A stretch of 64,000 bases of DNA from Luzula sylvatica (taxonomy: Eukaryota; Streptophyta; Magnoliopsida; Poales; Juncaceae). The DNA is taken from positions 26,481,447-26,545,446 of the forward strand of contig OX326959.1 of NCBI GenBank assembly GCA_946800325.1. The letters run 5' to 3'. The position numbers were made by a program, and so were the translations under genes. The notes beneath the pieces were generated by a model that did not search any database, was not told the DNA's origin, and saw only the letters and a list, made by a program, of their open reading frames with translations. Positions within the stretch are counted from its first letter, which is position 1, and the number at the start of each line of letters is the position of its first letter. Shown one piece after another: positions 48,241 to 59,897 of this stretch.

Positions 48241-48655
48241 AGGTGCCTCTTATCCATACTTACGAAAAGTACCTCACATATGTTCTAAAGAGGTGGACAA
48301 GAAAGGCTGACATAGATGCTAAAAGAGTAAACGACTCGCTTCAGGTAAAAATGCCGAGACTGAAAAATCTCGGTCATCAAGCCGCTGGTTAGCGACACTA
48401 ACCTCGAAATTCAATAAAATTTCTATTAAAGCCACAAAAAGCGTAGACGCGTTCACAATTGGTTGCGCAAAATTAGATGAACTCGAAAATGAGATTGAAG
48501 ATTTACCGGTCACTAAGCTAGCATAACATATTAACAATCAGCCATTAGGCGATCCACCAATTTCCCAGTGTAAGGAAAAGAGAATTGTGAAGAAAAAACG
48601 AACTTGTAGTATATGCAAGAAGAAAGCGGGGCATAATGCTTCGACATGTCCAGAG
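48241..48655 (+). pseudogene. FAR1/FHY3-related protein C-terminal fragment
   Basis: After a GT...AG-type intron the first block reads YEKYLTYVLKRWTRKADID, the 'ILKRWTKxAK' region that closes the transposase-derived core of FAR1-related proteins. A later block reads KLDELENEIEDL and then DPPISQC. It ends in a CCHC-type knuckle, CSICKKKAGHNASTCP. An in-frame stop separates the blocks and the N-terminal half is missing. Just upstream (48091-48170) a short stretch starting MFGPSTSVTPSEQSDF may be another exon. It lies in the DNA element that ends at 50208. Confidence 0.65.
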
Positions 48656-48964
48656 GTATCATTATTCATTATTATTATTCTTCACAAAATTGTATTCTTT
48701 CTAACATTCTCGTTTCACGTCTTATTTGTAGAAAATTAAGCTTCAGGGAGATGGTGATATATTAAGTGAGAGGTCGTATACAACACAACATAATCATGGA
48801 AACTCTACCAAGATATACTACTGGTACCAAAAATAGTAGTAACAATATTGTATCTTTTACATTTACTTCTCCAGCAGATAAATTTCATAAAAATGTCGGT
48901 ACAACCAGTACAAAAAAGTATTTCGAATGGGAGAAGTGAAATGGAGATCTCCAGTTCCTTTTGG

Positions 48965-49112
48965 AGGAATCGGTTCAAGCAGAAGAGAATGAATTTGTTT
49001 CTAGTGTCAAGACTGGTACAACGCAGGTTCATTGCAATAAAATCAGTTCAAGCAGAAGAGAATGAATTTGTTTCTAGTGTCAAGAATCAAGACTGGTACA
49101 AAGCAGGTTCAT
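48965..49112 (+). repeat. Two-copy tandem duplication of about 74 bp
   Basis: The block TTCAAGCAGAAGAGAATGAA and its continuation through TTTCTAGTGTCAAGA occur twice (about 48973 and 49047). Both are followed by GACTGGTACAA and GCAGGTTCAT. No product recognised. Confidence 0.85.
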
Positions 49113-49234
49113 CTTTGATCGCATCAATCCATGGTATATTGCAGTAAAATCCCCAAAACGCCCCTCACTTTATAATGACTGATTGTACCAATGGTCTCTC
49201 TCCATTTCTTTATCGCCGAATTTGGTACCAATGG

Positions 49235-49385
49235 TATATTAGCCACATCCTCCTGATTCTTAAAATTGACGAAACCGAAGCATTTACTCTTGCCTTCCTC
49301 GTCAGACATGATGACACGGCACTGGTAATCAGACCGAACTTTCCGAACACTTCCGAGAGCTCCTCTTTGTCACCTGATCTGCTCA
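49235..49385 (-). pseudogene. Poly(A)-binding protein RRM fragment
   Basis: The minus strand reads KEELSEVFGKFGLITSAV and, after a frameshift, MSDEEGKSKCFGFVNFKNQE. This is the RNP-containing RRM core (RNP1 KCFGFVNF) of plant PABP-type proteins. Only part of one RRM is present and the frame is broken. It is another captured gene piece in the same element as the FAR1 fragment. Confidence 0.7.
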
Positions 49386-49430
49386 GGAAAGAATTGACAA
49401 TAATTCGTTAAATTTACTTACAATTCGCAA

Positions 49431-49790
49431 TTAGGTAATAAGAGAATCGAAATTTGTTTTAATTTTGGAAGCATGCTCGTTTTGCAAGAACAAGTACCTA
49501 CAGTGATCTTCGGAGCAGGGCCAGAATCGTCCACAGCAGCCGCGTTCTTCCGACTCTTGCATGACCTGTCGCATCAAAGACATACTAGCTGAAGCTTTCT
49601 TCGTTGCCCCACCCCCCTGAATCGGTGTCGCCATACACCTGATTCCATTAGATTCCCCATTTCTACCAATCCTTCCATTGCTCAATGACCTCAATCCAAT
49701 GAAAATGAGCCTCGGTTTGAGATTTGTTGTCGGTATTGAGCGTGCAAGCCTAGAAAGGACAATTCGTCGAACGAACAGAGTGCTCTGCAA
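49431..49790 (-). pseudogene. Unrecognised captured first-exon-like fragment
   Basis: 119-residue minus-strand stretch starting MQSTLFVRRIVLSRLARS. The basic, Ser/Arg-rich N-terminus looks like an organelle-targeting peptide and is followed by MATPIQGGGATKKASASMS. No family recognised. It could be the first exon of a captured gene; the open frame alone is weak evidence. Confidence 0.25.
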
Positions 49791-50164
49791 TTTCTCCCTT
49801 CGCGTCGCCTTTTTGTGTGTTCTAGGGTTTCTTTTGCTTGGACCCGATGATTCAGGAGAGAGGAAGAGGAAAGACAGAGCATGTTCAAAGATTGATCCGT
49901 GGCACAGATCGGATCGTGAGGGTGAGAGATTGCCGGGATCGCCGCCTCTAAACTCCGAAGAGAGTGTGCGAGCTAGAGAGACGAGGAGAGAGTAGTTACG
50001 TGGGACATATCGTGAGGGTGAGAGAATAACTTCTGTGGAGAAGTAGATCGTGAAGGTGAGTTAGTATTTTTACAAAAACATCCTTCCTCTTGTAGCGTCT
50101 CTTACTTTTGGTCCCTCATTTACGAAAAAGCCCTTCGGCCTTTACAAATATTTAATTTTAATCC

Positions 50165-50208
50165 TTGGATTTTTTTTTGTGGATTTTTTTTGTGGATTCT
50201 AGTTAGCA
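50165..50208 (-). repeat. Right terminal inverted repeat of a GAGAATCC-family element
   Basis: GGATT blocks end in TCTAGTTAGCATC next to CT and TA tracts. In reverse they read GATGCTAACTAGAATCCAC, like 14214-14257 and 60586-60628. This implies an element that carries the FAR1 and PABP fragments. Its left end (possibly GTTGCTAAAATGCTC near 47503) is not confirmed. Confidence 0.5.
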
Positions 50209-50240
<32 letters not shown>

Positions 50241-50786
50241 CTAGCTTTGTCCCGCGCAATTGCGCGGGATATCATATCTCTTTTTTTACGTGTTTTTTAT
50301 ATGATTCATTCAAGTAGAATTAGCGTGCGTGTGTTTGAACTAAATTAATTTGATCATGACATATTTGCAAATATAATGATATCAATAGATGCATAGGATT
50401 CATGTAATTAGTCTATCTCGGATATCATTTTCATATATAATTTGTTTAAGTAGCATTTGCGCGGGTGTTTTTAAACTCAATTAATATAATCATGACATAT
50501 TCGCAAATATACTGATGTCAATAGCTGCATTAATAAAGGTCATGAAAGAGTCGCAACACGTCAGATGGATACAACGGGCACATTACAAATTTCAATGAAA
50601 GCTCGCATAAATAAAATTAACAAATTTTCATACATATCCCAGCGAAAATGTGCAAATTAAAAAAAAAAATAGAAAGAAAAAAAAAACGAAATTTAAATAA
50701 AAATAAAAATGGGGTTAAATAAAAATTCTCCCTTCCACGTGTCCGCATCACGTGAAGGTGTTGCATTATTCTTAGTATAAATAGGG
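50241..50786 (-). mobile_element. Short Helitron-like element
   Basis: The minus-strand 3' end carries the hairpin CCCGCGCAATTGCGCGGG (50251-50268), then ACAAAG and CTAG (50241-50244), followed by T. The first 280 bp match the reverse complement of 37850-38097. The likely 5' end reads TATTTATACTAAGAATAATG on the minus strand near 50765-50784. That resembles plant Helitron 5' ends, although the leading TC is unclear. No coding capacity. Confidence 0.6.
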
Positions 50787-51322
50787 CTATGCTCAATGGC
50801 CAACATCCTTACTTGGCCAACGTGGCCAACGATGCCTATTTTTCAAAATCTATGAATGAAAATTAAATTTTAACCATATAGCTTTAATCAATATCACTTG
50901 AGAATGTTATAGATTCAATGTCATGGAAAACAAAAAATTCTATCATATCCATCATGATACGTAAAAATACTAACGGTCAATAATATTTACGCCATGATTC
51001 ATCATAAAATAAATTTTAAAATTCAAATTTTTTGCATTAGATTTAATTTAAGTTATATAGATAGGGTTAGGATAAATTTTCACTATGTTACGAGTTTTTC
51101 ATCATGGAAATCTAAAAATTTATCGAAATGGACGGTTGTGAAAATTTGTTATTTGTTTTGTTAAATAGAAAAATTCAAACGATACAAAATTTATTGTACA
51201 ACATATCTAGATTATATGGATCACATCTATACGATTAAGATTTAATTTCCATCTATAGATTTTGAAAAATAAGTGTCGTTGGCCAATGTTGGCCAAGTAA
51301 GTATGTTGGCCATTGAGCCTAG
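50785..51322. mobile_element. TIR element of about 0.54 kb
   Basis: The ends GCTCAATGGCCAACATCCTT and, in reverse, GCTCAATGGCCAACATACTT continue as inverted repeats for about 80 bp, through ATTTTTCAAAATCTAT. AT-rich interior without ORFs. Superfamily not determined because no target duplication was found. Confidence 0.7.
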
Positions 51323-51367
51323 TCCACACACACACACACACACACAGAGATATAGATATATATATAT

Positions 51368-53950
51368 GGGGGAGGATCCCTTGACATCAATATTAGACTT
51401 CCATATTGGACTTCATAATTTGAACCGTTCATTCAGAGGATGGAGGGCTGAGATCAATCTGGAAAAAAAACATGCTTTTCTTTTTTGCCCGTGAACCCTT
51501 CCCCTGCACATCCTCTCCTTCTCTCTCCACGGTCTCTTCTCTCTCTCTCTCTCTCTCTCTCTGGGGAGTTTCCTGGCGGTCGCCCGAACAGAACGTACGA
51601 CGCTGCTCTTTCTCTGGCGACGGCTAGCTCTGGTGACCTAGAAACTGGCGACGCCCTTCTTCATCGTAACCCTAAACCTCGTCTCTGAACCTTGGCGAGC
51701 TCTGAAGTCTGAACCTTAGGCTAGGAGATTCAAAATCGAAGAAAATATCTACTACTCAAGCTGTCGTTTCGCAGAATCTTAGAGCTGATCAGCAAACATA
51801 TTACTCCAATCGATTAAGATAAAATTGGGTACAATGAATGTATAATTATAGGTCTAATAGAAAATTAAGTTGGTTTAATTTATGGATTTCTTTTGCTCCA
51901 TTGGATTTATTTTTGTATAATCAACTAATTACACTATGTTTGTATGGATTTGTAGTGGCGGGAGGTGAGTTCGAAGAAGATGCAGCAGCATCAGTACTCA
52001 GTCTAGCAGATTTGGGCATTATTGGAGACGAAACCAAAGTACCCGACGACACAAATTACGGCCATGCCCCTGGCATCAATTTTTGGTACCAGTCCTATAA
52101 TGGAGGATCGAAATCATATGCCTGTGTTTATTGATTATGCTTAGACTAGTAGAATTTTATCTTTTTTGCATTTTTTGGACCTTTTCTGAAATCAAAATGT
52201 GCGTATATATGTATCTTAAACTAAACAAAATGGTAGCAAGCGCAACTGGAATCAACAAATGGAACAATTAAAATCATTGTTATTTTTCTTATTTCTTAAA
52301 TTTTATTTATGTTGGACTATTTTTTAAACATCAATCGAAGTGAATAAAAACATAAACATGTCCATAATGAGTATAAGAAAGTTTAAAATGCCCCACACTT
52401 ACTTTTCAATTTAACAATTCTAACTAAACAATTTCTAATACACAACTACAAATATTTAAAAATAATTCTCAATCTCTACATCCAAGTACTAACCTAACCT
52501 CAACTTAAATTAACTTCTAGAAATCAATCCATTACAAAATCTAAATTACAATTTTAGCATAAATCTAACCACAAAATACAAATCGATATGCACTATCAAA
52601 CTATCAAAACCATGACCCAACCCAACCCTAATCTCTAGCCGTGATTCTGCAACTAATTGCATCAGAAATAGAAGATATTGCTAAATCCTGTGGTGTTATC
52701 TCTTCAAATGCTGCAAAAATAACAATGCATGTGATCAAAGAATATTATAGAAAAAGACAAAATGTATAGTTTCTGTACCTTCAAAATGTGGCATCGGTTC
52801 GATCTCGTTTGCAATTCTACAAGATCAATTTTGGTCCCGTTAATTAGATTCTTCAAAGATATCATATATCACGAACAAACTAATTACTTAGTACCGAAAA
52901 TATTCTTAAAAGAAATATACATGAAAATTTGATAAAGACAAAAGAAGAAACCTCGTCATAAATGGCATTAAATCGGGCAGCGAATATATAACTCGTCTCA
53001 TCACAAATACCGCATCTCTTCAATGGCTCTCTTATATAATATCAAATAAATCAACAAAGAAACATAAAAATATCATAAAGCCTAAAAAACATAAATATTA
53101 ATCATCTAAAATATTTTGACATATTGCATGTTTGGATGAAGAATAATTATAAACAAGTTCAGAGTGCATTGTGCGAGTGGTAAGCGATTCTCTCGATTTG
53201 GATACATACGCCTTGTGAGCCGCGATTAATACTGAAAATATATCCGGTACCTAAATAACTACAAAACAATTCAATTACTCTTAAATCACTAAAAACAACA
53301 CTAATTATCTCAATTAGCCAATTTAACCCATACAATTCTCAATTAATCTCAATTTATGCTTCAGTTAAAACTAAATTGTGTTCAAGTTATGCCGAATTAT
53401 ACCTATAGAGTGCGGACAACCTCAATTTCAGAAATTCGAGTTGAACCGAGGGCTAGGGTTGTGTTGTGAGTCATACAATGCATCGCCAGAGTTTGTGCGA
53501 GTTCTTCCGGCGCCATGGAGGAAGTTCAGGGCGCCTACCATGGAGGAGGTTTAGGGTTCGCCAAACAGGTTTCTACCGCCACGAGAGAGAGGAGAAAAGA
53601 GGTCGGAGATTACGTCGCCAAATTCTGCATTGCCAGGTTGAAGAGATCGAAGATTAAGCATTCGTGCGAAGATATCAGGGGGGTTGAGAGAGCCTGCGGA
53701 AAGAGGAGAGGAGAGGAGAGAAGTTGTTCCACTGAAGAGAGAGAGCACGGATGGAAGAATCAAGAAGGGTTTGATGGAAGAGAGAGAGAGAGAGAGAGAA
53801 CACGACCGAGTAAGGATGGGCAACTTTTATTTTAATTAATAGAGCGTGTGTTAAAAGTTTTAGATTGATCTCAGCCCACCATCATCTAATGAACGGCTCA
53901 GATAATGAAGTCTGATATGGGAGTCTATATTGGATGTCAAGGAATCCTTC

Positions 53951-53953
<3 letters not shown>
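51368..53953. mobile_element. MULE-type element carrying unrecognised gene-like pieces
   Basis: Inverted repeats of about 105 bp start GGGGGAGGATCCCTTGACAT and, in reverse, GGGGAAGGATTCCTTGACAT, and share GGGCTGAGATCAATCT. The flanks carry TATATATAT on both sides (51359-51367 and 53954-53962). That fits a 9-bp duplication but is not decisive in a TA tract. The interior has two gene-like ends: an exon-like stretch after an AG near 51950 (LADLGIIGDETKVPDD and NFWYQSYNGG) and a plus-strand stretch from 53515 (MEEVQGAYHGGGLGFAKQ). Neither family is recognised. 52140-53450 is AT-rich and shows nothing. Confidence 0.78.
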
Positions 53954-53984
<31 letters not shown>

Positions 53985-54199
53985 TATATATACAGACGTG
54001 CTAAGGAGAATCCACAAATCGAATCCAAAAAAACGAATCCACCAGACCGAGGGGTATTTTCGTAATTATCCAACTTGATTATCATGCTCTCTTCTTCGTT
54101 CCTTCCTTCTCTGGCGGAGTCACAGGCGAAGATCTAATTTTCTTCCTTCGCTTCTCGCTTCTGCGCTCAAGATTTGTTTCGCTGTTTTCTTCGCCCGGA

Positions 54200-54500
54200 G
54201 AAACGAATCTCGATGAGTCACATGCCATATCACAGATCGACCACTCGTACATATGAGGCAATTTGTAGGGCTCCTGTTTGACCTCGGATAATGGCGTAGG
54301 TGGCTCAATCGGCCCCTCAGGCAAGGTAGTGTCGCTCTCCTGAACATGCCTGGCCAAAGCATCCACGTTGGCATCGTTTGGAGTGGCGCTCGGATCGGAA
54401 GCGAGAGGCACGGAAGTGTTAGGGTCGGATCTCGGAGAAGCGGGAAGAGAGGAGGAAGGCGAGTTAGAAGAGTTGTTGTCAGTCTCGGCTTCGACTTGAA
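54200..54500 (-). pseudogene. Glycylpeptide N-tetradecanoyltransferase 1 (NMT1) N-terminal fragment
   Basis: The minus strand reads NNSSNSPSSSLPAS, then DANVDALARHVQES, then directly TLPEGPIEPPTPLSEVKQEP and LPHMYEWSICDM. These are the N-terminal landmarks of plant NMT1, with about 20 residues missing between the second and third. The catalytic domain is absent. It lies just inside the left TIR of the 6.6-kb element, so it is a captured remnant and not an enzyme gene. Confidence 0.8.
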
Positions 54501-54539
54501 TCCACAGAAGATCAAGATAACCTACCTATCATTTCAACC

Positions 54540-55592
54540 CAAGATCTCGACGAAAATATAAAGCAAGAGGAAATAATAGTTTCAGAAAATACTCAAATTG
54601 GATTTTCAAATTCAAATGAAATCACGAATACCCCGAAAGAACTCTCAGAAAGCTCTTCTTCATTACTTGAATCTACAAATTCCAACGAAAATAACACTGA
54701 CGAGAAATTCGAAAAGCACCAAAATGTTATTTCGATAGAAGATAGGGTCCAGAATGCAATTTCGATTAATAGACACGCTTTAGCTGGAGCTTTGGCCGGT
54801 ACAATGGTGAGTGTTTGTCTTCATCCAATTGATACAATAAAGACCATAATTCAATGTAATAAAGGAAATGGATCGAATTCATTTCATGGCGTGCTTAAAT
54901 CCACTTTAACTCAAAGAGGTAGTTTTTTTAAAAAAATACTAAAATTTGATTATGTATATATTCCATTTTTTATATTTATAGTTTATTATATATCTTTTAT
55001 TTTAGGGGTATTTGGATTATATAGGGGGTAACTAGCAATATTGCTTCTTCAGCCCCAATTTCAGCTATTTATATTTTTACTTATGAATCTGTAAAAGGAA
55101 CTCTCATTCCTATATTCCCTACGGTAATATATTTGTGACCTAATTATCACAAAAATTCCAATTTAATATATAATTTTTTATTGTTTAGGATTACCAATCA
55201 TTAACGCATTGTATATCGGGAGGGTGTTCGAGCATCGCAACTTCGTTCGTGTTTACTCCTAGTGAGAGAATAAAGCAACAAATGCAAGTCGGTACGCATT
55301 ATCAAAATTGCTGGTACCATTTTCTCTCTCTAACACAAAAAACGTAATTGTTTTTATTTTGCCAATATGTGTTGTTCATGTGATTTCTCTTCAACTATGA
55401 ATCGTTAAACCTAATTATTGTTAGTGTGTAATTTAGGGTTGTTTTTGAGAATATTTTATTTGAGGGGGCTAAAATGAAACTATTGTTGATTAGGAGTGCT
55501 TTGATAGGATGCATTGAAAAAGGAGGCGTTGCTTCTTTATATGCAGGTTGGGGAGCCGTTCTTTGCATAAACATCCCTCATTCTATTATCAA
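54540..55592 (+). pseudogene. Mitochondrial substrate carrier fragment, four exons with introns
   Basis: Exon 1 (about 54540-54918) encodes an acidic leader and then HALAGALAGTMVSVCLHPID with the carrier signature PxDxxK (HPIDTIK). Exon 2 starts at 55006 (VFGLYRG, then SNIASSAPISA), but one G is missing in the AGG GGG GTA run near 55029, so the frame breaks. Exon 3 starts at 55189 (SGGCSSIATSFVFTPSERIK, the second signature). Exon 4 (about 55497-55592) reads GWGAVLCINIPHSIIK. Intron borders are GT...AG. About the last third of a typical six-span carrier is missing. It resembles the plant carrier subgroup with an extended N-terminus. Captured and not functional. Confidence 0.85.
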
Positions 55593-55681
55593 GGTACATT
55601 TTTAAACAAGGACTAATTTGAATAAATTGAAAGTTTCAAGGACCATTTTGCAAATTGAAACCAATTCTTATTTTATTTTTA

Positions 55682-56025
55682 AAGCGGTGGTTTCGTCGAG
55701 AGTCTTGAAAAGCGTGCATGAGAACGGTGCGAGTATGAGTACCAGTAACGGTACGAGTGGGAGGAGTCTGAGGAGCGTTACCAAGAAATGCCACGAGATT
55801 TCTGGAACTGTAAGTTTGAAAAAAAATAATTTATTTTTTAATTTCAGTACAATTTTATTGACGATATAATTTTTTGATATATAATTAGGGGTTGAGTGTT
55901 TGTTCGAGTAAATCGCAAGGAATATCTTCAGCTTCGAATGCGAAAACTTCAATCTTGTTTTCGTCGAATTTGAAAGTACCGAAATTGAAGAGCACAATGA
56001 AAGAGCCTTCTCCTCGACAAAATTA
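55682..56025 (+). pseudogene. Unrecognised two-exon terminal fragment
   Basis: A Ser-rich reading VVSSRVLKSVHENGASMSTS reaches a GT donor near 55811. After an AG near 55888 it continues GLSVCSSKSQGISSASNAK to a stop after PSPRQN (about 56025). It looks like the 3' end of a captured gene. The family is not recognised. Confidence 0.35.
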
Positions 56026-56093
56026 ATTTATTTTAGTCCTTTAAAGATATATTTTGTTTATATAATTTCTAGGGCTTAATTCTTAGGGGGGGC

Positions 56094-56094
<1 letters not shown>

Positions 56095-56145
<51 letters not shown>
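56095..56145. repeat. (GT)n microsatellite
   Basis: About 50 bp of pure TG. Confidence 0.97.
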
Positions 56146-56147
<2 letters not shown>

Positions 56148-56384
56148 ATTTTTATTGTATTTTGTAGTCAAGTCATGACTTATTTGACTGGAGATGTCCT
56201 GTAGTTGCATGACTGGAGATGTCCTGTAGTAGTATTTGTGTGTTGCGTTGTTTCGAATTGCTTTTTTTAGAAAGCTTTGTGAAAATTTGAATCCCCATGA
56301 AATTTTATTTTTGTTCCTTTATTTTTTTTATAAATATCTGATTAGATATTTTAGTATGATTCAACAAATATATTCTTCAAAATC

Positions 56385-58627
56385 TTCTGCTAAATTCAAT
56401 CATATATTATGTTAAATTAATGATCATACTCATCAGATAATTAACTATATTTTAGTAAATTCAATCGTATATTCTGTTAAATTTAATCGTATATTTTGCT
56501 AAATTCAATCATATATTTTGCTGAATTATATGAAATTAATGATCGTATTCATCGGATAATTAACTATATTTTAATAAATTCAATCGTATATTCTGTTAAA
56601 TTTAATCATACATTTTGCTAAATTCCATCATATATTTTGCTGAATTATATGAAATTAATGATCGTATTCATCGGATAATTAACTATATTTTAATATATTC
56701 AATCGTATAATCTGTTAAAATTAATCATACATTTTGCTAAATTCAATCATATATTTTGCTGAATTATATGAAATTAATGATCGTATTCATCGGATAATTA
56801 ACTATACTTTAGTAAATTCAATCGTATATTCTGTTAAATTTAATCATACATTTTGCTAAATTCAATCATATATTTTGCTGAATATATTAAATTAATGATC
56901 GTGTTCATCGGATAATTAACTATATTTTAGTAAATTCAATCGTATATTATGTTAAATTTAATCATATATTTTGCTAATTTCAATAATATATTTTGCTGAA
57001 TTATATGAAATTAATGATCGTATTCATCGGATAATTAACTATATTTTAATATATTTAATCGTATATTCTGTTAAATTTATTCATACATTTTGCTAAATTC
57101 AATCATATATTTTGCTGAATTATATGAAATTAATGATCATATTCATCGGATAATTAACTATATTTTAGTAAATTCAATCGCATATTCTGTTAAATTTAAT
57201 CATACATTTTGCTAAATTCAATTATATATTTTGCTGATTATATAAAATTAATGATCGTGTTCATCGAATAATTAACTATATTTTAGTAAATTCAATCGTA
57301 TATTCTATTAAATTTAATCATATATTTTAGCTAAATTCAATCATATATTTTGCTGAATTATATGAAATTAATGATCGTATTCATCGGATAATTAACTATA
57401 TTTTAGTAAATTCAATCGTATATTCTGTTAAATTTAATCATACATTTTGCTAAATTCGATCATATATTTTGCTGAATTATATGAAATTAATGATCGTATT
57501 CATCGGATAATTAACTATATTTTAGTAAATTCAATCGTATATTCTGTTAAATTTAATCATATATTTTGCTAATTTCAATCATATATTTTGCCGAATTATA
57601 TCAAAATTAATGATCGTATTCATCGGATAATTAACTATATTTTAATATATTCAATCGTATATTCTGTTAAATTTAATCATACATTGTGCTAAATTCAATC
57701 ATATATTTTGCTGAATTATATGAAATTAATGATCGTATTCATCGGATAATTAACTATATTTTAGTAAATTCAATCGTATATTCTGTTAAATTTAATCATA
57801 TATTTTGCTAATTTCAATCATATATTTTGCTGAATTATATCAAAATTAATGATCGTATTCATCGGATAATTAACTATATTTTAATATATTCAATCGTATA
57901 TTCTGTTAAATTTAATCATGCATTGTGCTAAATTCAATCATATATTTTGCTGAATTATATGAAATTAATGATCGTATTCATCGGATAATTAACTATATTT
58001 TAGTAAATTAAATCGCATATTCTGTTAAATTTAATCATACATTTTGCTAAATTCAATCATATATAATGTTGATTATATTAAATTAATCATCGTGTTCATC
58101 GGATAATTAACTATATTTTAGTAAATTCAATCGTATATTCTGTTAAATTTAATCGTATATTTTGCTAAATTCAATCATATATTTTGCTGAATTATATGAA
58201 ATTAATGATCGTATTCATCGGATAATTAACTATATTTTAATATATTCAATCGTATATTCTGTTAAATTTAATCATACATTTTGCTAAATTCAATCATATA
58301 TTTTTCTGAATTATATGAAATTAATGATCGTATTAATCGGATAATTAACTATATATTAGTAAATTCAATCGTATATTCTGTTAAATTTAATCATATATTT
58401 TGCTAATTTCAATAATATATTTTGCTGATTATATGAAATTAATGATCGTGTTAATCGGATAATTAACTATATTTTAGTAAATTCAATCGTATATTCTGTT
58501 AAATTTAATCGTATATTTTGTTAAATTCAATCATATATTTTGCTGAATTATATGAAATTAAATAATCGTATATTCATCATATAATTAGCTATATTTTGAT
58601 AAATTCAATCGTATATTTTGCTAGATT
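56385..58627. repeat. AT-rich minisatellite, about 120-bp unit, around 18 copies
   Basis: Each unit has an anchor with GATCGTATTCATCGGATAAT and four diverged subunits of 20-22 bp (TTTAGTAAATTCAATCGTAT, ATTCTGTTAAATTTAATCAT and similar). Units are regular here, in contrast to the related array at 11127-12764. Confidence 0.95.
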
Positions 58628-59135
58628 GTATAACGCTTAGGTTTGTGGAATTGTATTTTGGATTCAATTGCAAAATCATACCATGCACTTAACAGTTTCG
58701 AGGATTTGGCAGGAACTTGAATTGGTATAATACAAACTTGCATTTCATTCATGAAACATTATTCAATTTGTCTCACAATTGGAATTACATAATTCACATA
58801 CAATATCCATACAAAAAATATCATACACAAATCACAATTCCATAACCCTTACACTAAGCCCTAAATGAATTTCTAATTCGAACTTCTGTACAGCCAATTT
58901 ACACTCCCCTCTTAAGATATTCAATCCAGTTCAAAACAAGTATCAAGACCGTGTATATCCTCCCTAAATGATTTCAATCTACATCAAAACAAGTATCAAG
59001 ACCGTGTATATCCATACCCAGAAATTTCGTGTATATCCTCGCAGAATTTGGGGCTGATTGAAGCTTAACCATAAAATCAAAACCTAGTTTCTCGATTGTT
59101 CAATTTATATTTATATTTTAATTTGTTTCTCTCAG

Positions 59136-59379
59136 TACCCTGGACTCGAACCGGTATTAGAAGAGCTGATTCCTAAAAAAGTACCTCTCATCGTTACTAA
59201 ATGGTATGCTTTCTCTCTCATCTACTTATTGATAAATTATCATATATTCCTTTTTAATTCTTAATATTTTTTTTTGTATAATATCATTTCAGCCAAAACC
59301 ATTTGAATCTCGTGGTGGTGAATAACGTGCCTCTATTTTTCAACATACGAGACGGTCCTTACATGCCAACTCTGCGTTA
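59136..59379 (+). pseudogene. MCTS1-like (PUA-domain) protein fragment
   Basis: Exon piece 59136-59203 reads YPGLEPVLEELIPKKVPLIV, then TK. A GT...AG intron (59204-59292) leads to QNHLNLVVVNNVPLFFNIRD and GPYMPTLR before the frame ends. This matches the middle of the MCTS1/MCT-1 translation-associated protein at the junction into its PUA domain. Start, PUA domain and end are missing. It is captured with its intron inside the 6.6-kb element. Confidence 0.85.
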
Positions 59380-59446
59380 AACATCCCCACTTTTGTGTTG
59401 TTATTCACCACAAAATGGAGGAATGAGAAATTTTTGGTTTGTGTCG

Positions 59447-59897
59447 TTACATGAGGGGGTTGAGGGGGAGACGGAGAGAGAGGAATTGGGACACGAAAGA
59501 CCGGACGGAGGACAAGGAGCTGAGGTCGAGAGGGAGAACGATAATGTCCGAGAAAGGAAATTCCGATAGGATTCTGGACTTGGTTTCCTCCGCAGCTTTG
59601 AGACTCCGAACTGGCAAAACCAATCTCGCTCCTCGTTTTGAGAGAACTCGTGCTGTCTCTGCTCCTATTCCTGACGTAGCCCCTGCAAAAAGTCGGTACC
59701 AATTGAATGGGATGTATGGGAGAGGTAAATACGGTACATGTATAGGAGAAACTCGTACCGGTGATAATGGCGGTGACGGAAGTGAGGTCTGGAGAAGAGG
59801 CAGTGACCTCTTCGGCGGTGGATTTGGAACCGAATCCACTCGGACCGGTCGAACCGAGAAGATACTTAACTGCTTCGAATTTTGGCTCTGAATCCAA
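59447..59897 (-). pseudogene. TIC32-like short-chain dehydrogenase N-terminal fragment
   Basis: Exon 1 (59897-59759) reads YLLGSTGPSGFGSKSTAEEV, then TSVTAIITG. A 76-bp GT...AG intron (59758-59683) restores the frame into GATSGIGAETARVLSKRGAR, which carries the cofactor motif TGxxxGIG. DLSSLSSVRSFVSQF and LPLN follow. It stops near 59447 at what looks like a donor (GTAACG). Later exons with the YxxxK catalytic site are missing, so it cannot be a working enzyme. Tail-to-tail neighbour of the MCTS1 fragment. Confidence 0.85.

Noticed and set aside
53988..53997. 9-bp target duplication for the 6.6-kb element
   Set aside because: Left flank ATATACAGAC and right flank TTATATATAT do not match beyond the TA background.
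59439..59891. 150-residue plus-strand frame
   Set aside because: Antisense to the TIC32-like fragment, whose minus-strand exons and intron fit far better.
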